This document shows positions 11,854 through 21,616 of a stretch of 50,888 nt of DNA, piece after piece (position 1 is the stretch's first letter; each line of letters starts with the position of its first letter). Origin of the DNA: Paulinella micropora. Lineage: Eukaryota > Cercozoa > Imbricatea > Euglyphida. A program made the position numbers and the translations under genes. Under the pieces are notes generated by a model that saw only the letters and a list, made by a program, of their open reading frames with translations, did not search any database and was not told the origin of the DNA. The DNA is taken from positions 300,180-351,067 of the forward strand of contig BJOX01000295.1 of the NCBI GenBank assembly GCA_009731375.1, in the 5' to 3' direction.

Positions 11854-11972
11854 CTACTACCATTAGGTTTTTTTACATACAACTTGTTTTGCCTTATTTG
11901 GAATGTTATATTCGCCTCTCTGAGTTTGTCTAGGTTCCTTGTGTGCCCGCCGTAGTCAATGGTGTTCGACAT
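11854..11972 (-). pseudogene. Polinton-like polymerase gene, start segment
   Basis: The minus strand opens with ATG at 11972 and encodes MSNTIDYGGHTRNLDK and more, running into the LTR border in the same frame that resumes at 863 once one copy of CTAC is removed. This is therefore the 5' end of the gene cut by element 1. A TAG lies in frame upstream of the ATG, after only a few codons, so the ATG is a reasonable start. It follows the stop of the small basic gene by about 110 bp of AT-rich DNA, a close spacing consistent with neighbouring genes of one compact mobile element. Confidence 0.62.
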
Positions 11973-12082
11973 ATATTGATTGGAATACAATTTTTCCAAA
12001 AACTATTTTTTATTTATATATAAAAATATATATATGTGTATATAAAATATTATATTATCTTTAATATGAAATTATTTTTTTT
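11973..12082. other. AT-rich spacer between two interrupted genes
   Basis: Mostly TA and T runs. It separates the stop of the small basic gene from the polymerase ATG on the minus strand and may contain the polymerase promoter. No specific signal can be named. Confidence 0.4.
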
Positions 12083-12232
12083 TCAAGTCTCAATTTGGCC
12101 AACAATACTCTGGAGCCTAATAAGGTCAGCCTTGATTTTTTCTCTTTTCTCTTTTGATTTTCTCAGTACGTCTGCCTTGTTTTTTGATAATATTCTTTTG
12201 CTCTCATAAGTGCTTTCTCTTTATTTCTTCTC
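12083..12232 (-). pseudogene. Small basic coiled-coil-like gene, downstream segment
   Basis: Continuing from the segment at 22625-22699 across element 2, the frame encodes RNKEKALMRAKEYYQK and then meets TGA at 12163-12165. Shifting by one base at a run of six A restores a charged helical frame, including KADVLRKSKEKREKIKADLI, that ends with TGA at 12083-12085. A lost A in the run, real or technical, explains this. The Lys/Arg/Glu-rich helical character with R-x-Y-Y-Q spacing resembles small proteins seen in large DNA mobile elements and viruses, but I cannot assign a function. Confidence 0.5.
12229..12232 (-). repeat. Target-site duplication of element 2, left copy (TCTC on plus strand)
   Basis: The right copy at 22625-22628 reads TATC, one base different. 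On the minus strand these are GAGA and GATA. Collapsing them restores an open frame in the interrupted small gene, which supports a 4-bp duplication as for element 1. Confidence 0.6.
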
Positions 12233-12481
12233 TGTTACATTCCCTGAAGATAGCTCGATAAAAAGTCGGTAATACAACCAGACACAAATCCCCCAAAGGA
12301 GAATGATGTCTCGTTATATTAGCTCAGTGAAGCCGAAAAAGAAAGCGGCCACAGACCACGGTTAAAATGGCATTAGGTCAAATCTGGCCAAACGATATTG
12401 AAATACTGGGAAAAAAGCTAGGTGCACCTGACACCCGAAAAACTGTACTTTTTACCGGCTATCCGGGGGGTGATGCCTACA
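12233..12481 (-). repeat. 3' LTR of element 2
   Basis: On the minus strand it begins TGTAGGCATC and ends GAATGTAACA, and it matches 22377-22624. Confidence 0.9.
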
Positions 12482-12484
12482 GTA

Positions 12485-12500
12485 CCCCTTCCCGTTTTTT
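12485..12500 (-). other. Polypurine tract of element 2
   Basis: The minus strand reads AAAAAACGGGAAGGGG, three bases before the LTR. It shares GGGAAGGGGT with the tract of element 1. Confidence 0.7.
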
Positions 12501-13285
12501 ATGACGGAAATATGCAATATTTTCGTCATATAACTGCTGATTTCTTTCTGCACAAATGCTACGGGGTGTTGCAACTAAGTGCATTAACCCACGGATAGAC
12601 GGTGCAGTGGATAAATAAAACGCATACACCAGACACGCGTCAACTGTAAATCTCTAGCCTCATTTTTTGTAAATAAATAAAAAACTCCTCCTTCCACACT
12701 CGTTGTCCCCCCCGTAACTTAATCCTGAGGCAGTATGTCAAGAACAAATAGTATTACTATTGAAATAAAAACAGCATTATAATTTTTTCTCCTTCTCTAA
12801 AAACACTTCCGATCAGTAAATACATTGTCTTTTAATAACATACCCTTGTTTTCAATCAGTTACCTTAATATAGTACTAGGGGGCCAGTCCTAATAACTAT
12901 ATCCAAAGCCGGTGTGAGTGAACCCGACCATGCGATAAACCGACACAAGTAGAGACGGACCGTGCTGGTATGACGATATTAAGTATATCCAAAGAAAAAA
13001 ATATTTAATATGTCTACTATGAGAACATTTATTGAGAACATCACCCTGGATACTTGAAGCAGGGTCGTACCAGGAACACCATCGCTAAACTCACAAGCGA
13101 TCCCCTTCTACGGTGTCGTATCCATTTGCCGATTGACCTTCGCACTCATATGTTGCGATAAAAATGCCAAGTAACAACAATGGTATAAAAATATTTTAAT
13201 AAGACATGATCTGACATGGGCACTATGAGATTAATCCACATGCAGCTTTCAGTGTCCGACGCGTGATAAAAGAAAAAAATGTCAC
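12501..13285 (-). other. 3' untranslated region of element 2
   Basis: About 785 bp of AT-rich sequence with no convincing frame lie between the Pol stop and the polypurine tract. Confidence 0.55.
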
Positions 13286-16200
13286 TTACTGCCTTCGTCG
13301 CCTTGCGCGAACCCCTTTGCCAGGTGGCGGGCCGCCAACAAAAGTCAAGTCAAACTTTGACTCCTCAAGAATGTCCCATATTTTGTTAGGGATGGCGCCC
13401 AATGATAAGTCAAAAGGAATGTCAAGCACTCCCCTAGGCAGTGACTGAATAGTCCACGCAGTGTGGTCTTTGTCTCGAGGGGTAATAGTATCATCCCAAG
13501 TCTCGAGATCTTTCGAGTCTTTGTATACCGGTAAGTATTGTCTAGCTTTTGGATCCTCAACAGGGTCCATGCTTCTCCAGAAATGGAGTACCGGTTGTAT
13601 CGTTTTTGCTGCTGAGGATCTCTTCGATGTCCGCGCTGCCCGTGTAGTCTGCGGGACCGCCACAGCTCGCATGAGATAAAGATCTGAGAGAGTGTCATCG
13701 GCAACATGAGATTCTGCCGGTCTCAACAGATAAAAAGCGTCTCGGACCCACTTGATGGTCGCAATCGCCTCGCCTTCCTTCCATCGCGCATGTCGAATGT
13801 CCACATTACCCGCGTTTGGGTTAGTGTCCTTCTCTTCTCCTCCTCCATGGACATCCGTCGCTCGCGTCGATCTCGCCACCTTCCTCGGTTGGTCGAAGAT
13901 AAGGTCATTTTGCGCTCTCCTCCTCTGCGCCTCCGTGAACTTCTCCTTTGTACCGCCGCGGACTATGGGGGCCTTAGACTGAGTCCCCGCCGCGCTTTTG
14001 CGGTTTGAGTCTTCCTTGCTCTCCTTCTCGGTCTCCTCCTTCTCCGAGACAGGTGCCCGATAGGCATTCTCCTCCTCTAAGGTATCCTCCTTACTGATAG
14101 GCGGTACCTCTTTGAAATCCTCCTTCATCCGTTTCAACGCCTCCTCAACGGATTCATCCTCGAGTAAGAAGGGGTCATATTTGATCAGCCTTCGAACATT
14201 CACAATTTGCACCTTCCCTCTACCCCTGATCTTATAGTTCAGAGGTCCCATCTGCTCCATAATCTGGTATGGTCCTTTCCAGTGGGTAAACAGCTTAGAG
14301 CTAACCCCCTTGGGTACTTGAGGATGGTACAGGAGTACAATATCCCCAACCCGGAAACGGACTTGATCTAAGTGCGCTTGTCGCACTCCTTGTGCATCAG
14401 TCTTTCTGCGCTCCGCCTCCCTATGCGCCGCAACTATTTGCTCCGCCTCCATCTTCGCTCTTAGCCTCATCCCGAACAACTCATCCTCATCTGCCCAAGT
14501 GTCCTTTGGATGCAGAAGCGAGGTTGGGATATTAGGCTCTCGGCCGTAAACCAATTGATATGGCGAGACTGAGCTCCTGGCTCCTCCTAATGCCGATGAG
14601 GGTAGACAGTTCATTGCAAAGGCAAATGAAGGTGCTGCCTCCACCCAGGCTCTCTGATTCTCCTTCTTCATACAGTACATCTTAAGCGAGGCTTTGAGAG
14701 GTCTATGTACCCGCTCGATCTTGCCATTCGCTCTCGGGTTATAGGCAGTAACATATTGCCATTTCATCCCGTAGTACTTAGATAGTCTGTCGATGACTTC
14801 ATTATTAAAGTCAGAACCTCGATCAGAACATATCTTTCTAGGCACTCCGATCTGCGAGACGATCCTGTCGATCAGAGCCTCCGCAGTTGTCTTGCCTGTA
14901 ACGTCCTTAACAGGAACAACCCAGACATAATTGGTGGCTCGATCTATCGCAGTAAGAAGGTATTTGTACCCTTCGGCCGATTCGGGGAAAGGTCCCACAT
15001 GATCGATGTGTAAGAATTCAAACATCCCGGCGTGTAACGGGAATGTACCGATCAGGCCGAAATTCGCCTTCAACGGTGTCTTTGTGGTTTTGCATGGGAT
15101 ACATGCGTCTACTTCTCTGTCTATCTCCTCCTTCATTCCTTTCCACCAAAATCGCCTCGCTATGAACCAATGAGTTCTTTGTCGACCCGGATGTGCCAGT
15201 AAGGGGCAGTTATGGGCTGCAACATATATGAAGCGCCTCAACTTCTCCGGTACCCAGAGAGTCCATTTGTCAGGCTGTGATGCAAATTTGCCATGCTGGC
15301 CCTTGTACCACAATAGCCCATCTCTCCACGCCATCTCCTTCATTTGATCTTTGATCTGCGGAGTCTTTTTAAGCTCATTAGGGTTCTTGTATAACGTTAT
15401 GAGCTCCTTGAACTCCGGATCCGTCGCCTGCTGCTGCCTCCATGCGGTAGGCGAGGCGATATGGATAGTACCGTCCTCCAACCTTACTCCTACCCTCTCC
15501 GGGTCTTCATCAAGCTCGCTTCGATTTTCCTGTGGAGGTTCAGTATAGACCTCAGTCGTCTCCTCCTCCTCTTTTATATTCGCCTTCGCATTCTCGTATG
15601 CCTCATAAGACCACTCAGCGTCTTCGAGAACATGCGCCTCACAGCATATGCCATGATCCGGGCCTTGAGGACTATATCGTAGACCCGTGCGGTCATATCG
15701 AACGCCTCTTGCCATCTGCATCGCCTCTATGTGGCTTACCTCGTACACCTTGTCCGTGGACAGATCTATCATTTCCACTGATGATACGAGAGCCGACACC
15801 TCCGACTGAAACTCTAGCCTAGAAAGGCTATCAGCGACTACGTTTCGCTTTCCCGGTAAATAGACCATCGTGAAATTGAAACATGACAAGAAAGCTTGCC
15901 ACCGCGCCAAACGGCCGGTTTGTTCATGATTCATCAACCAAAGAAGGTTGTGATGATCGGTCCTAACCGTGAATAGAGGTCCTCCCCATAGATATTCTCT
16001 GAGCCTCTTGAGAGCCCATACTACTGCCAACGCCTCTCTCTGTCGCGTGCAGTAATTTCGCTCCGCCGCACACAGCTTTCTACTAATAAACATGATCGGG
16101 CGCAACTTTTTCTCCTCATCTTCCTGTTGCAGCACCGCGCCAATCGCAAACTTAGATGCATCCGTGTCGACTACGAACGGCTTCGTAAAGTCGGGCATCA

Positions 16201-19033
16201 TAAGTACTAATCCGCCGTCCTTGGGATCTTTGTAAATGAGATCTTTGAGCGTATTAAACGCCTGCAAAGCCTCCTCATCCCACTTCTCAAAGTCTCCAAA
16301 ATCAATCATCTTCTCCAACTTAGCCCGAGTTGCACCCCAATCGGGTATGAACTGGCTGTAGTACTGTGCCATCGCAAGAAAAGAGTGTAACTCTGTGCGA
16401 TTCTTTGGCAACTGTCTACTCATGATCTCCTCCCTCTTCTCGCGCGATATCGAGACTCTGTTATGAGAAATCTCGTAACCCAAATACGTCACACTTGTCT
16501 TTGCAAGCTGACATTTCTTTAAGTTGCATTTCAGGCCAAAAGCTCCGATGCGCCTGAAGACATCTGACAAGTGATCGATATGCTCTTCCATTGTGTTAGA
16601 GTATACGATAATGTCATCGATGTAACAAAATGCATATTCTCCCGCCTTCTGTCCTCTCCTTCTCATAAAACCATCCTCCGACTGGTCGTCATATTGACCA
16701 CTCAACATCTTCTGCATCGCCTTCTGAAAGAGCCCCGGGGCCTGTTTGAGTCCCATCGGAAGCACCTTCCACTGGTATATTTCCATACCAACCACGAATG
16801 CAGTCAGCCATCTGGATTTCTCGTCCAGTGGTATCTGCCAGAAGCCGTTCTTAAGGTCAATGACCGAATAGAATTTAGCATTCCGCAGCACTCTTCTGCC
16901 CTCTTCTAAGGTCGGCAGAGGATTTCTCTCTTCCTCTAGCACCTTATTCACACGGGCATAATTGATCGTCAAACGCCATTCTCCTCCTGGCTTGGGGACG
17001 ATTTTCGGTTGAGAGACAATTGGAGATGTAGATCTCTCAATAAAGTCCTCATTGAGCAACTGTCTCACGTTCTCCTCCGCTATCTTCGCCTCATGTATGC
17101 TCAAATTTGCCCTCCGCGGTGCCGGAGATGGCTCCGCACCCGGTATCTTGTAAATGACAGCAGTGAAGTCCTCCGACTTTACACCACCTGCCCGAGGAGG
17201 GTCGAAAATTTCTCTGTACGCCTCCATCTTAGCTTTGAGAAGCTCCTTCTCTCTCTCCGTACCCACTCCTTCTTCTAAAATTTTCCGCGCCGCCGCTTGG
17301 AAATCTTCCTCCGACATCTTCTTATGTTCTTTGAGGGGCGCTAAGTCCTCCTCCAAACTCAAATCTTCCTCGGACAAATCGTCCAGTCCCGTCCGTTCAT
17401 ACGTGACTGTGTCCGGCTCATCATCATGACCGAGTCCGACAAGCATATCAATAAGGTTCGCGTATTGTATCGGAGCCTTACGGGTGTAGAAACCATCAAA
17501 GCATGTGAAAGCTTGAGGTATCAATTTCAACTTGTCCTGGGCTCTGAGCTTCCGCTTGTATGCACTGCTCTGCTCCCGAGACCCGAGTCGACAAGCCACC
17601 ACTAACTGTTGCTTGCGAGAGGGAACCGGTATAGGATGATCAATAAGCCGGTCCCTTATCTCCTGTGCCCATATCGCCTTCTCATTGTACGGCAGAATGA
17701 CAGTATACGGCTTGTTACTCTCAAATAGAGTCCGTAGACACTTTTTCACTTCAGTTAATGAGCGCGGCCAGGTAGGCACATCGCCCCAAAAGTTCGTGAT
17801 AAAAGTTTTAATGTCATCCTCTGGAGTATCGGGGATACGCCCCTTCCTCCTTGGCACAAACGCCTCTCTCTTTTCATCTGACATCTTTGCGTGGTAACAG
17901 TAGCCATTAGTAATATGGACATCTGCCCCACCACCTTCTGCGAATCTGGCCAACGACGGGCACTGTTTCGCAACACATATTATCTCCTCATTACGCGCTA
18001 CGATTAAGTCATCAATAGACTTTTTGTCCCATGCGGGAATCGTAACCGTATACGCCTGCATCTCCGTCTCCCAATTGTCGGTCCAGGACAGTTCGTCCGG
18101 CACTGTGACATAGGGGTGTACATAGGCTTCAGTTGCCTCATGTACGAAGGCCAACCTTTTTCTCTCCGTTGCTAGACTCAGCTCAAAAGCCTCGTATGAG
18201 TCAGTAGCAGTCATCGGATTAATATCCTCCTTCTCTCCATTCTTCACTCCATAAATTACTCGCCGTGCGGCGCAATCGATCACTGCCCCCATCGTAGCCA
18301 ATTGGTCATACGACAGCAGGATTGAACCGTGGTAATCGGGGACAACATAGAGGTCCGCACGATATACTCGACCGGATTTCAATTTGAAAATTAATGTGAC
18401 GATGCCCGTAATTTCCGTACGGCTGCCTACCCCTTTTAGGGTCCCCTTTGTTTTTCTAATATTTTTGTCAACCCATGTCCGGTGACTATTCAAAAACTTC
18501 TGGCCGACAATATTAATATTCGCCATCGTATCATTACCAACTTTTAATGTGGTTTGTAAAGTTTCACAAAAGAGGTCAGTGTAGCATAGCGCGTCCGGTC
18601 TATGTATACTAGCCGCTAGCACATGAATTTTTTGTTCTAGGGTTTTGAGTCTAAGCTCAAGTTCCTTGTCCTCCTTCCGTTCTTCCCTCTTTTCCTCCAA
18701 CTTAACTTCTTGAGTCTCCGGGGCTTCCGGTATCTCAAGTGTCCGCTTGACAGAGTCCGGTACACTAGATGTACACTTGTCTACCGTAGAGACGGTTGCG
18801 TCCTTTGGCGGGGGAACGGTCCGCTGCTTCTTCGTAGGCGGAGACCTAGCCTTCAGTTGCGGCTTCCTCTCCTCCATCGCCTTCTTCGCCTTCCTATTCG
18901 CATCATTTATCATATTAGCTCTCGAAGGATGAACTAGCAAATGCTTACCTTGAGGCTTGTGAGGCTGTGTGCCTTCAACTTCACGTCTAGGAGGAACGGA
19001 ACCGTTCGTATCCTGTTCAGCAACAGTAGGCAT
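13286..19033 (-). CDS. pol: Pol of element 2: protease-like, RT, RNase H, integrase, C-terminal domain
   Basis: The frame is open from just after the Gag stop (19108); the first ATG is at 19033. From that ATG (1915 residues): a basic and acidic spacer to about 150, a protease-like region about 150-265 with DTMA (168-171) where D-T/S-G-A is expected, a linker with HPIPVPSRKQ at 466, RT with YIDD at 804-807, RNase H, an integrase zinc site, and catalytic D1344, D1404, E1440 (D-x59-D-x35-E). A GPY module and a C-terminal domain of about 180 residues follow, with LHFWRS and YLPVY motifs. It is full length compared with element 1. Expression probably depends on reading through the UGA at 19109-19111; reinitiation at 19033 is an alternative. 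Confidence 0.94.
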   Translation of the reverse strand: MPTVAEQDTNGSVPPRREVEGTQPHKPQGKHLLVHPSRANMINDANRKAKKAMEERKPQLKARSPPTKKQRTVPPPKDATVSTVDKCTSSVPDSVKRTLEIPEAPETQEVKLEEKREERKEDKELELRLKTLEQKIHVLAASIHRPDALCYTDLFCETLQTTLKVGNDTMANINIVGQKFLNSHRTWVDKNIRKTKGTLKGVGSRTEITGIVTLIFKLKSGRVYRADLYVVPDYHGSILLSYDQLATMGAVIDCAARRVIYGVKNGEKEDINPMTATDSYEAFELSLATERKRLAFVHEATEAYVHPYVTVPDELSWTDNWETEMQAYTVTIPAWDKKSIDDLIVARNEEIICVAKQCPSLARFAEGGGADVHITNGYCYHAKMSDEKREAFVPRRKGRIPDTPEDDIKTFITNFWGDVPTWPRSLTEVKKCLRTLFESNKPYTVILPYNEKAIWAQEIRDRLIDHPIPVPSRKQQLVVACRLGSREQSSAYKRKLRAQDKLKLIPQAFTCFDGFYTRKAPIQYANLIDMLVGLGHDDEPDTVTYERTGLDDLSEEDLSLEEDLAPLKEHKKMSEEDFQAAARKILEEGVGTEREKELLKAKMEAYREIFDPPRAGGVKSEDFTAVIYKIPGAEPSPAPRRANLSIHEAKIAEENVRQLLNEDFIERSTSPIVSQPKIVPKPGGEWRLTINYARVNKVLEEERNPLPTLEEGRRVLRNAKFYSVIDLKNGFWQIPLDEKSRWLTAFVVGMEIYQWKVLPMGLKQAPGLFQKAMQKMLSGQYDDQSEDGFMRRRGQKAGEYAFCYIDDIIVYSNTMEEHIDHLSDVFRRIGAFGLKCNLKKCQLAKTSVTYLGYEISHNRVSISREKREEIMSRQLPKNRTELHSFLAMAQYYSQFIPDWGATRAKLEKMIDFGDFEKWDEEALQAFNTLKDLIYKDPKDGGLVLMMPDFTKPFVVDTDASKFAIGAVLQQEDEEKKLRPIMFISRKLCAAERNYCTRQREALAVVWALKRLREYLWGGPLFTVRTDHHNLLWLMNHEQTGRLARWQAFLSCFNFTMVYLPGKRNVVADSLSRLEFQSEVSALVSSVEMIDLSTDKVYEVSHIEAMQMARGVRYDRTGLRYSPQGPDHGICCEAHVLEDAEWSYEAYENAKANIKEEEETTEVYTEPPQENRSELDEDPERVGVRLEDGTIHIASPTAWRQQQATDPEFKELITLYKNPNELKKTPQIKDQMKEMAWRDGLLWYKGQHGKFASQPDKWTLWVPEKLRRFIYVAAHNCPLLAHPGRQRTHWFIARRFWWKGMKEEIDREVDACIPCKTTKTPLKANFGLIGTFPLHAGMFEFLHIDHVGPFPESAEGYKYLLTAIDRATNYVWVVPVKDVTGKTTAEALIDRIVSQIGVPRKICSDRGSDFNNEVIDRLSKYYGMKWQYVTAYNPRANGKIERVHRPLKASLKMYCMKKENQRAWVEAAPSFAFAMNCLPSSALGGARSSVSPYQLVYGREPNIPTSLLHPKDTWADEDELFGMRLRAKMEAEQIVAAHREAERRKTDAQGVRQAHLDQVRFRVGDIVLLYHPQVPKGVSSKLFTHWKGPYQIMEQMGPLNYKIRGRGKVQIVNVRRLIKYDPFLLEDESVEEALKRMKEDFKEVPPISKEDTLEEENAYRAPVSEKEETEKESKEDSNRKSAAGTQSKAPIVRGGTKEKFTEAQRRRAQNDLIFDQPRKVARSTRATDVHGGGEEKDTNPNAGNVDIRHARWKEGEAIATIKWVRDAFYLLRPAESHVADDTLSDLYLMRAVAVPQTTRAARTSKRSSAAKTIQPVLHFWRSMDPVEDPKARQYLPVYKDSKDLETWDDTITPRDKDHTAWTIQSLPRGVLDIPFDLSLGAIPNKIWDILEESKFDLTFVGGPPPGKGVRARRRRQ
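18451..18580 (-). other. Atypical retropepsin active-site region of element 2
   Basis: The segment reads VGNDTMANINIVGQKFL; a retropepsin would have D-T/S-G-A at DTMA. The downstream pattern (VVPDYHGSILLSYDQL, then IDC) fits the rest of the fold. Element 1 has HTLANINI here. Confidence 0.55.
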
Positions 19034-19102
19034 AACTGTGACTGTCGGATTAAAAAGAACAGTTTTTATCTCCTTCTTTCTCTTCTCCTCCTCCCTCTTT
19101 TC

Positions 19103-19114
19103 CTCCCGTCATTC
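19103..19114 (-). promoter_or_regulatory. In-frame Gag-Pol UGA with CGG context (candidate readthrough site)
   Basis: The minus strand reads GAA TGA CGG GAG. Gag ends here, and the frame then stays open through the whole of Pol with 25 codons before the first ATG. UGA followed by CGG is a known context for stop-codon readthrough in several plant RNA viruses, usually helped by a 3' RNA structure. The following bases are purine-rich, and I see no obvious stem within them. Confidence 0.5.
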
Positions 19115-21616
19115 TAGGACTTCAACACGCTCACCTGAGCCAGTGTCTTCGTCTTGACGTCCCCCCTCCGCAGCGGTATAAGCTTGCTGGGGGTAGTTGG
19201 AGCTGGAACTGGAGCTATAATTCCAGTATCCGTGTCCTCTGGGAGGGCGCGCTGGGGTCCGGCCTCCCCTTCCCCGATAGCCCCGACCTCTTGGTGCCCA
19301 TCCTCTTGGTGTCCCTCGGGACCCTCGTGACGCTCCTCTCGTCTCTCCTCCTCTAGTCGGCGCCGCTTGTCGGCCCGCTGCTTCTTTCTCCTCCTTTCTC
19401 TTCATCTTCTCAAGGAAGGAAATGATGGCCTCCCGGAACTCTCCGTCCGCGACCATATTTGCATTCCACCTCCTCTCCACCAACTCCTTCTTGTAAACTC
19501 TGTATAAGGCCTGCTCCTTTTTTGAGCCTTTGAGTTCTCTCAGGAAGATATTTCGCATCCTGTCATCGTCAGAGTCATGACTGTGTGGACAGGTGCCTAC
19601 TCCATGCTTCGCCTCATTCTTACACGCCATATATGAAAAATAGCGGTAGCACGGCGTCGGCTCGTCTCTCCCCCTCTTTTGACCCGCCGACCGAGTTGTA
19701 TGTGCTGCTTGAGCACCTCCAACCCCTTGTGTCGCGGCACTGGAGAATGACTCGGTGGCCGTGTCCAAGTCGGAACACGCTTCGAGCACCTCCCTATACA
19801 GGTCGCTCGGCTGAACAGCCGCTACGGCCCTCTCGTATATATTCGTTTCTAAAAAATCCGCCGTCTTCACCGCCGCGAAGGTCGGACAGGACTGTATGAT
19901 CCTTGCGAGCTTGCTCGGGTGTCGTGCACACAAAGCACTCAGGAAGTACAAAATGATAGACTTCCGGCTATAAAAGAGCCCGTACTTGGCGCTGACCTCA
20001 GTGAGGATCGCTGCCAACCTCGCGCTAATGCCCAGCCCTTCGTTCACCTCTTGAAAAATCTCAAACCCAATCAAAGTACCAGTACACAGATGCTGATACC
20101 CATGAGTTTTAAAGTATTGCAAGAGGACGGCAACTGGCACCGTGCACTGCAGGTCTGAGGCTGCTCTCCTAGCCGACACCTCTACCGCTCGCAACGCCTT
20201 GTATTCCACAACATCAAATCCTTGTGTGAGGATTGATGGGTCCAACAAGGTGGACAACGCCTCATACTCCTGTGTTTCGTCCGTTGGATGCTGCTTCATA
20301 CAAGCATCAATTCTTCGGAGCTTGTCTCGAAGGTTCGCATCCGTGTCCTTCTGACTCGCTGTCTCTGCGAACAGCGTCAGAGCAGTGGCATCGGACTTGG
20401 TATATTTTTGGAAGGCGTTAATGATAGCCTGTCTGTCCTTCTTGTCATTATTGTTGACAATGACAGTGGTAGGCGCTGAGCTAGTCGTAGGGGCAGGAGG
20501 GGCTGTATGGGCTGACGGGACGTACCCAGGGGGAGACATAAAAGGCCCAGAGGAAGGTGCCTGTCTCGTAGCCGTCGCCTTAGCCAATGCAATCTTTGCC
20601 TCCAACTCCTTCTTTTCTTTCTCCTCTGCTCTTTCCCTGATATGCAGGTCTTGAGCATGATGAAAAAAAGACATGAGCTCGGCAGCCTTCCGAAGGAACA
20701 GAGCCTTCTCCGCCAACTCCTTCTCTCCCGCTTTATTGGTGAGGGCGGGTGCGGCCGTTCCCTCCAAGATCGTATGATCCTTGGTGAAAGCCCACCTCTT
20801 CCATGCGTCGTCCTTCTGCAAGGCCGCATGCAACTTCTTAATCTTCGTCACCCCTCCAGCTTCGCCTTCTATTTCTTTCAGGGCCGGGTGAAGGTCCCTG
20901 CCATAAATCGGGGTTTGTTGGAGTTTATTCAAGTCCACCAACTTGATCTCCATAAGTCTCAGGGGTATATCCATGACATTAATCTGTCCTCGGACGTTCC
21001 TGGACTTAAACTCCCCTTCCCCTCTTTTGATTGATTCGATATCCTGACCAGGATCGAGCAACCTAGCCAGTGCTCTTGAATCCCATGGCAGGACAGTCTT
21101 GTTAGACTGGTACTCATAGAGTATAGCACACTCGAACACTTTCCATGTGAGGTCGAGAAGCTCCAGTAAAGACATATTGTCCCCAAATGAGACATGTTGC
21201 ACCTGTAACTGTGCACTGTCGTCTCTGAGGAATTTTGCAAGAGACAGGGCTTGTTTTGGGAGGGGGTAACAGATATCCTCCTTTCTCAAGGGATCTCCCC
21301 ATCGTATTTCTGGGGGAATGAATAGCCATTTATAGGCCTCATCCTTCCCTATTTTATCCTCAAACTCCTTCTCACTTAGATTGCCATATTCGGCCACAAA
21401 CCTCGCTTCCTCCTCGCTCCTCTCCTTCTCGACTTCCGACTCTCCCATCCGCCCAGGGGCGAGCAGTCGGTCCTCTGGTCCTCCTGTTTCATAGGAAGGC
21501 ACTGCCAGATCTCCCCCGTCCCCAAGAGGGCCAACGTTATCCTCCTGGTCTATTGGGGTTCTCTCATTCTCTCCTCCTTCTTCATTCCAATATGCTTCTT
21601 CAGACCTAGAAGACAT
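19109..21616 (-). CDS. gag: Gag of element 2 with CCCH zinc finger and RGG tail
   Basis: This 835-residue protein starts at ATG (MSSRSEEAYWNEEGG). It has an acidic N-terminus (about 1-90), a globular region (about 90-290), a charged helical and likely coiled-coil segment (about 295-360), a Pro/Ala/Thr linker, a second helical region (about 400-620) that may be the capsid-like core, a CCCH finger at 656-680 (C-x8-C-x10-C-x3-H) and an RGG-rich tract at about 754-800. No CCHC knuckle is present. It should assemble the particle and bind genomic RNA. It is longer than common Ty3 Gag proteins (about 300-450 residues). The start is the first ATG after a 760-base leader. Confidence 0.9.
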   Translation of the reverse strand: MSSRSEEAYWNEEGGENERTPIDQEDNVGPLGDGGDLAVPSYETGGPEDRLLAPGRMGESEVEKERSEEEARFVAEYGNLSEKEFEDKIGKDEAYKWLFIPPEIRWGDPLRKEDICYPLPKQALSLAKFLRDDSAQLQVQHVSFGDNMSLLELLDLTWKVFECAILYEYQSNKTVLPWDSRALARLLDPGQDIESIKRGEGEFKSRNVRGQINVMDIPLRLMEIKLVDLNKLQQTPIYGRDLHPALKEIEGEAGGVTKIKKLHAALQKDDAWKRWAFTKDHTILEGTAAPALTNKAGEKELAEKALFLRKAAELMSFFHHAQDLHIRERAEEKEKKELEAKIALAKATATRQAPSSGPFMSPPGYVPSAHTAPPAPTTSSAPTTVIVNNNDKKDRQAIINAFQKYTKSDATALTLFAETASQKDTDANLRDKLRRIDACMKQHPTDETQEYEALSTLLDPSILTQGFDVVEYKALRAVEVSARRAASDLQCTVPVAVLLQYFKTHGYQHLCTGTLIGFEIFQEVNEGLGISARLAAILTEVSAKYGLFYSRKSIILYFLSALCARHPSKLARIIQSCPTFAAVKTADFLETNIYERAVAAVQPSDLYREVLEACSDLDTATESFSSAATQGVGGAQAAHTTRSAGQKRGRDEPTPCYRYFSYMACKNEAKHGVGTCPHSHDSDDDRMRNIFLRELKGSKKEQALYRVYKKELVERRWNANMVADGEFREAIISFLEKMKRKEEKEAAGRQAAPTRGGETRGASRGSRGTPRGWAPRGRGYRGRGGRTPARPPRGHGYWNYSSSSSSNYPQQAYTAAEGGRQDEDTGSGERVEVLE
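19577..19651 (-). other. CCCH zinc finger in Gag of element 2
   Basis: CYRYFSYMAC, ten residues, then CPHSH: Cys656, Cys665, Cys676, His680. The position just before the RGG tract equals that in element 1. Confidence 0.72.
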
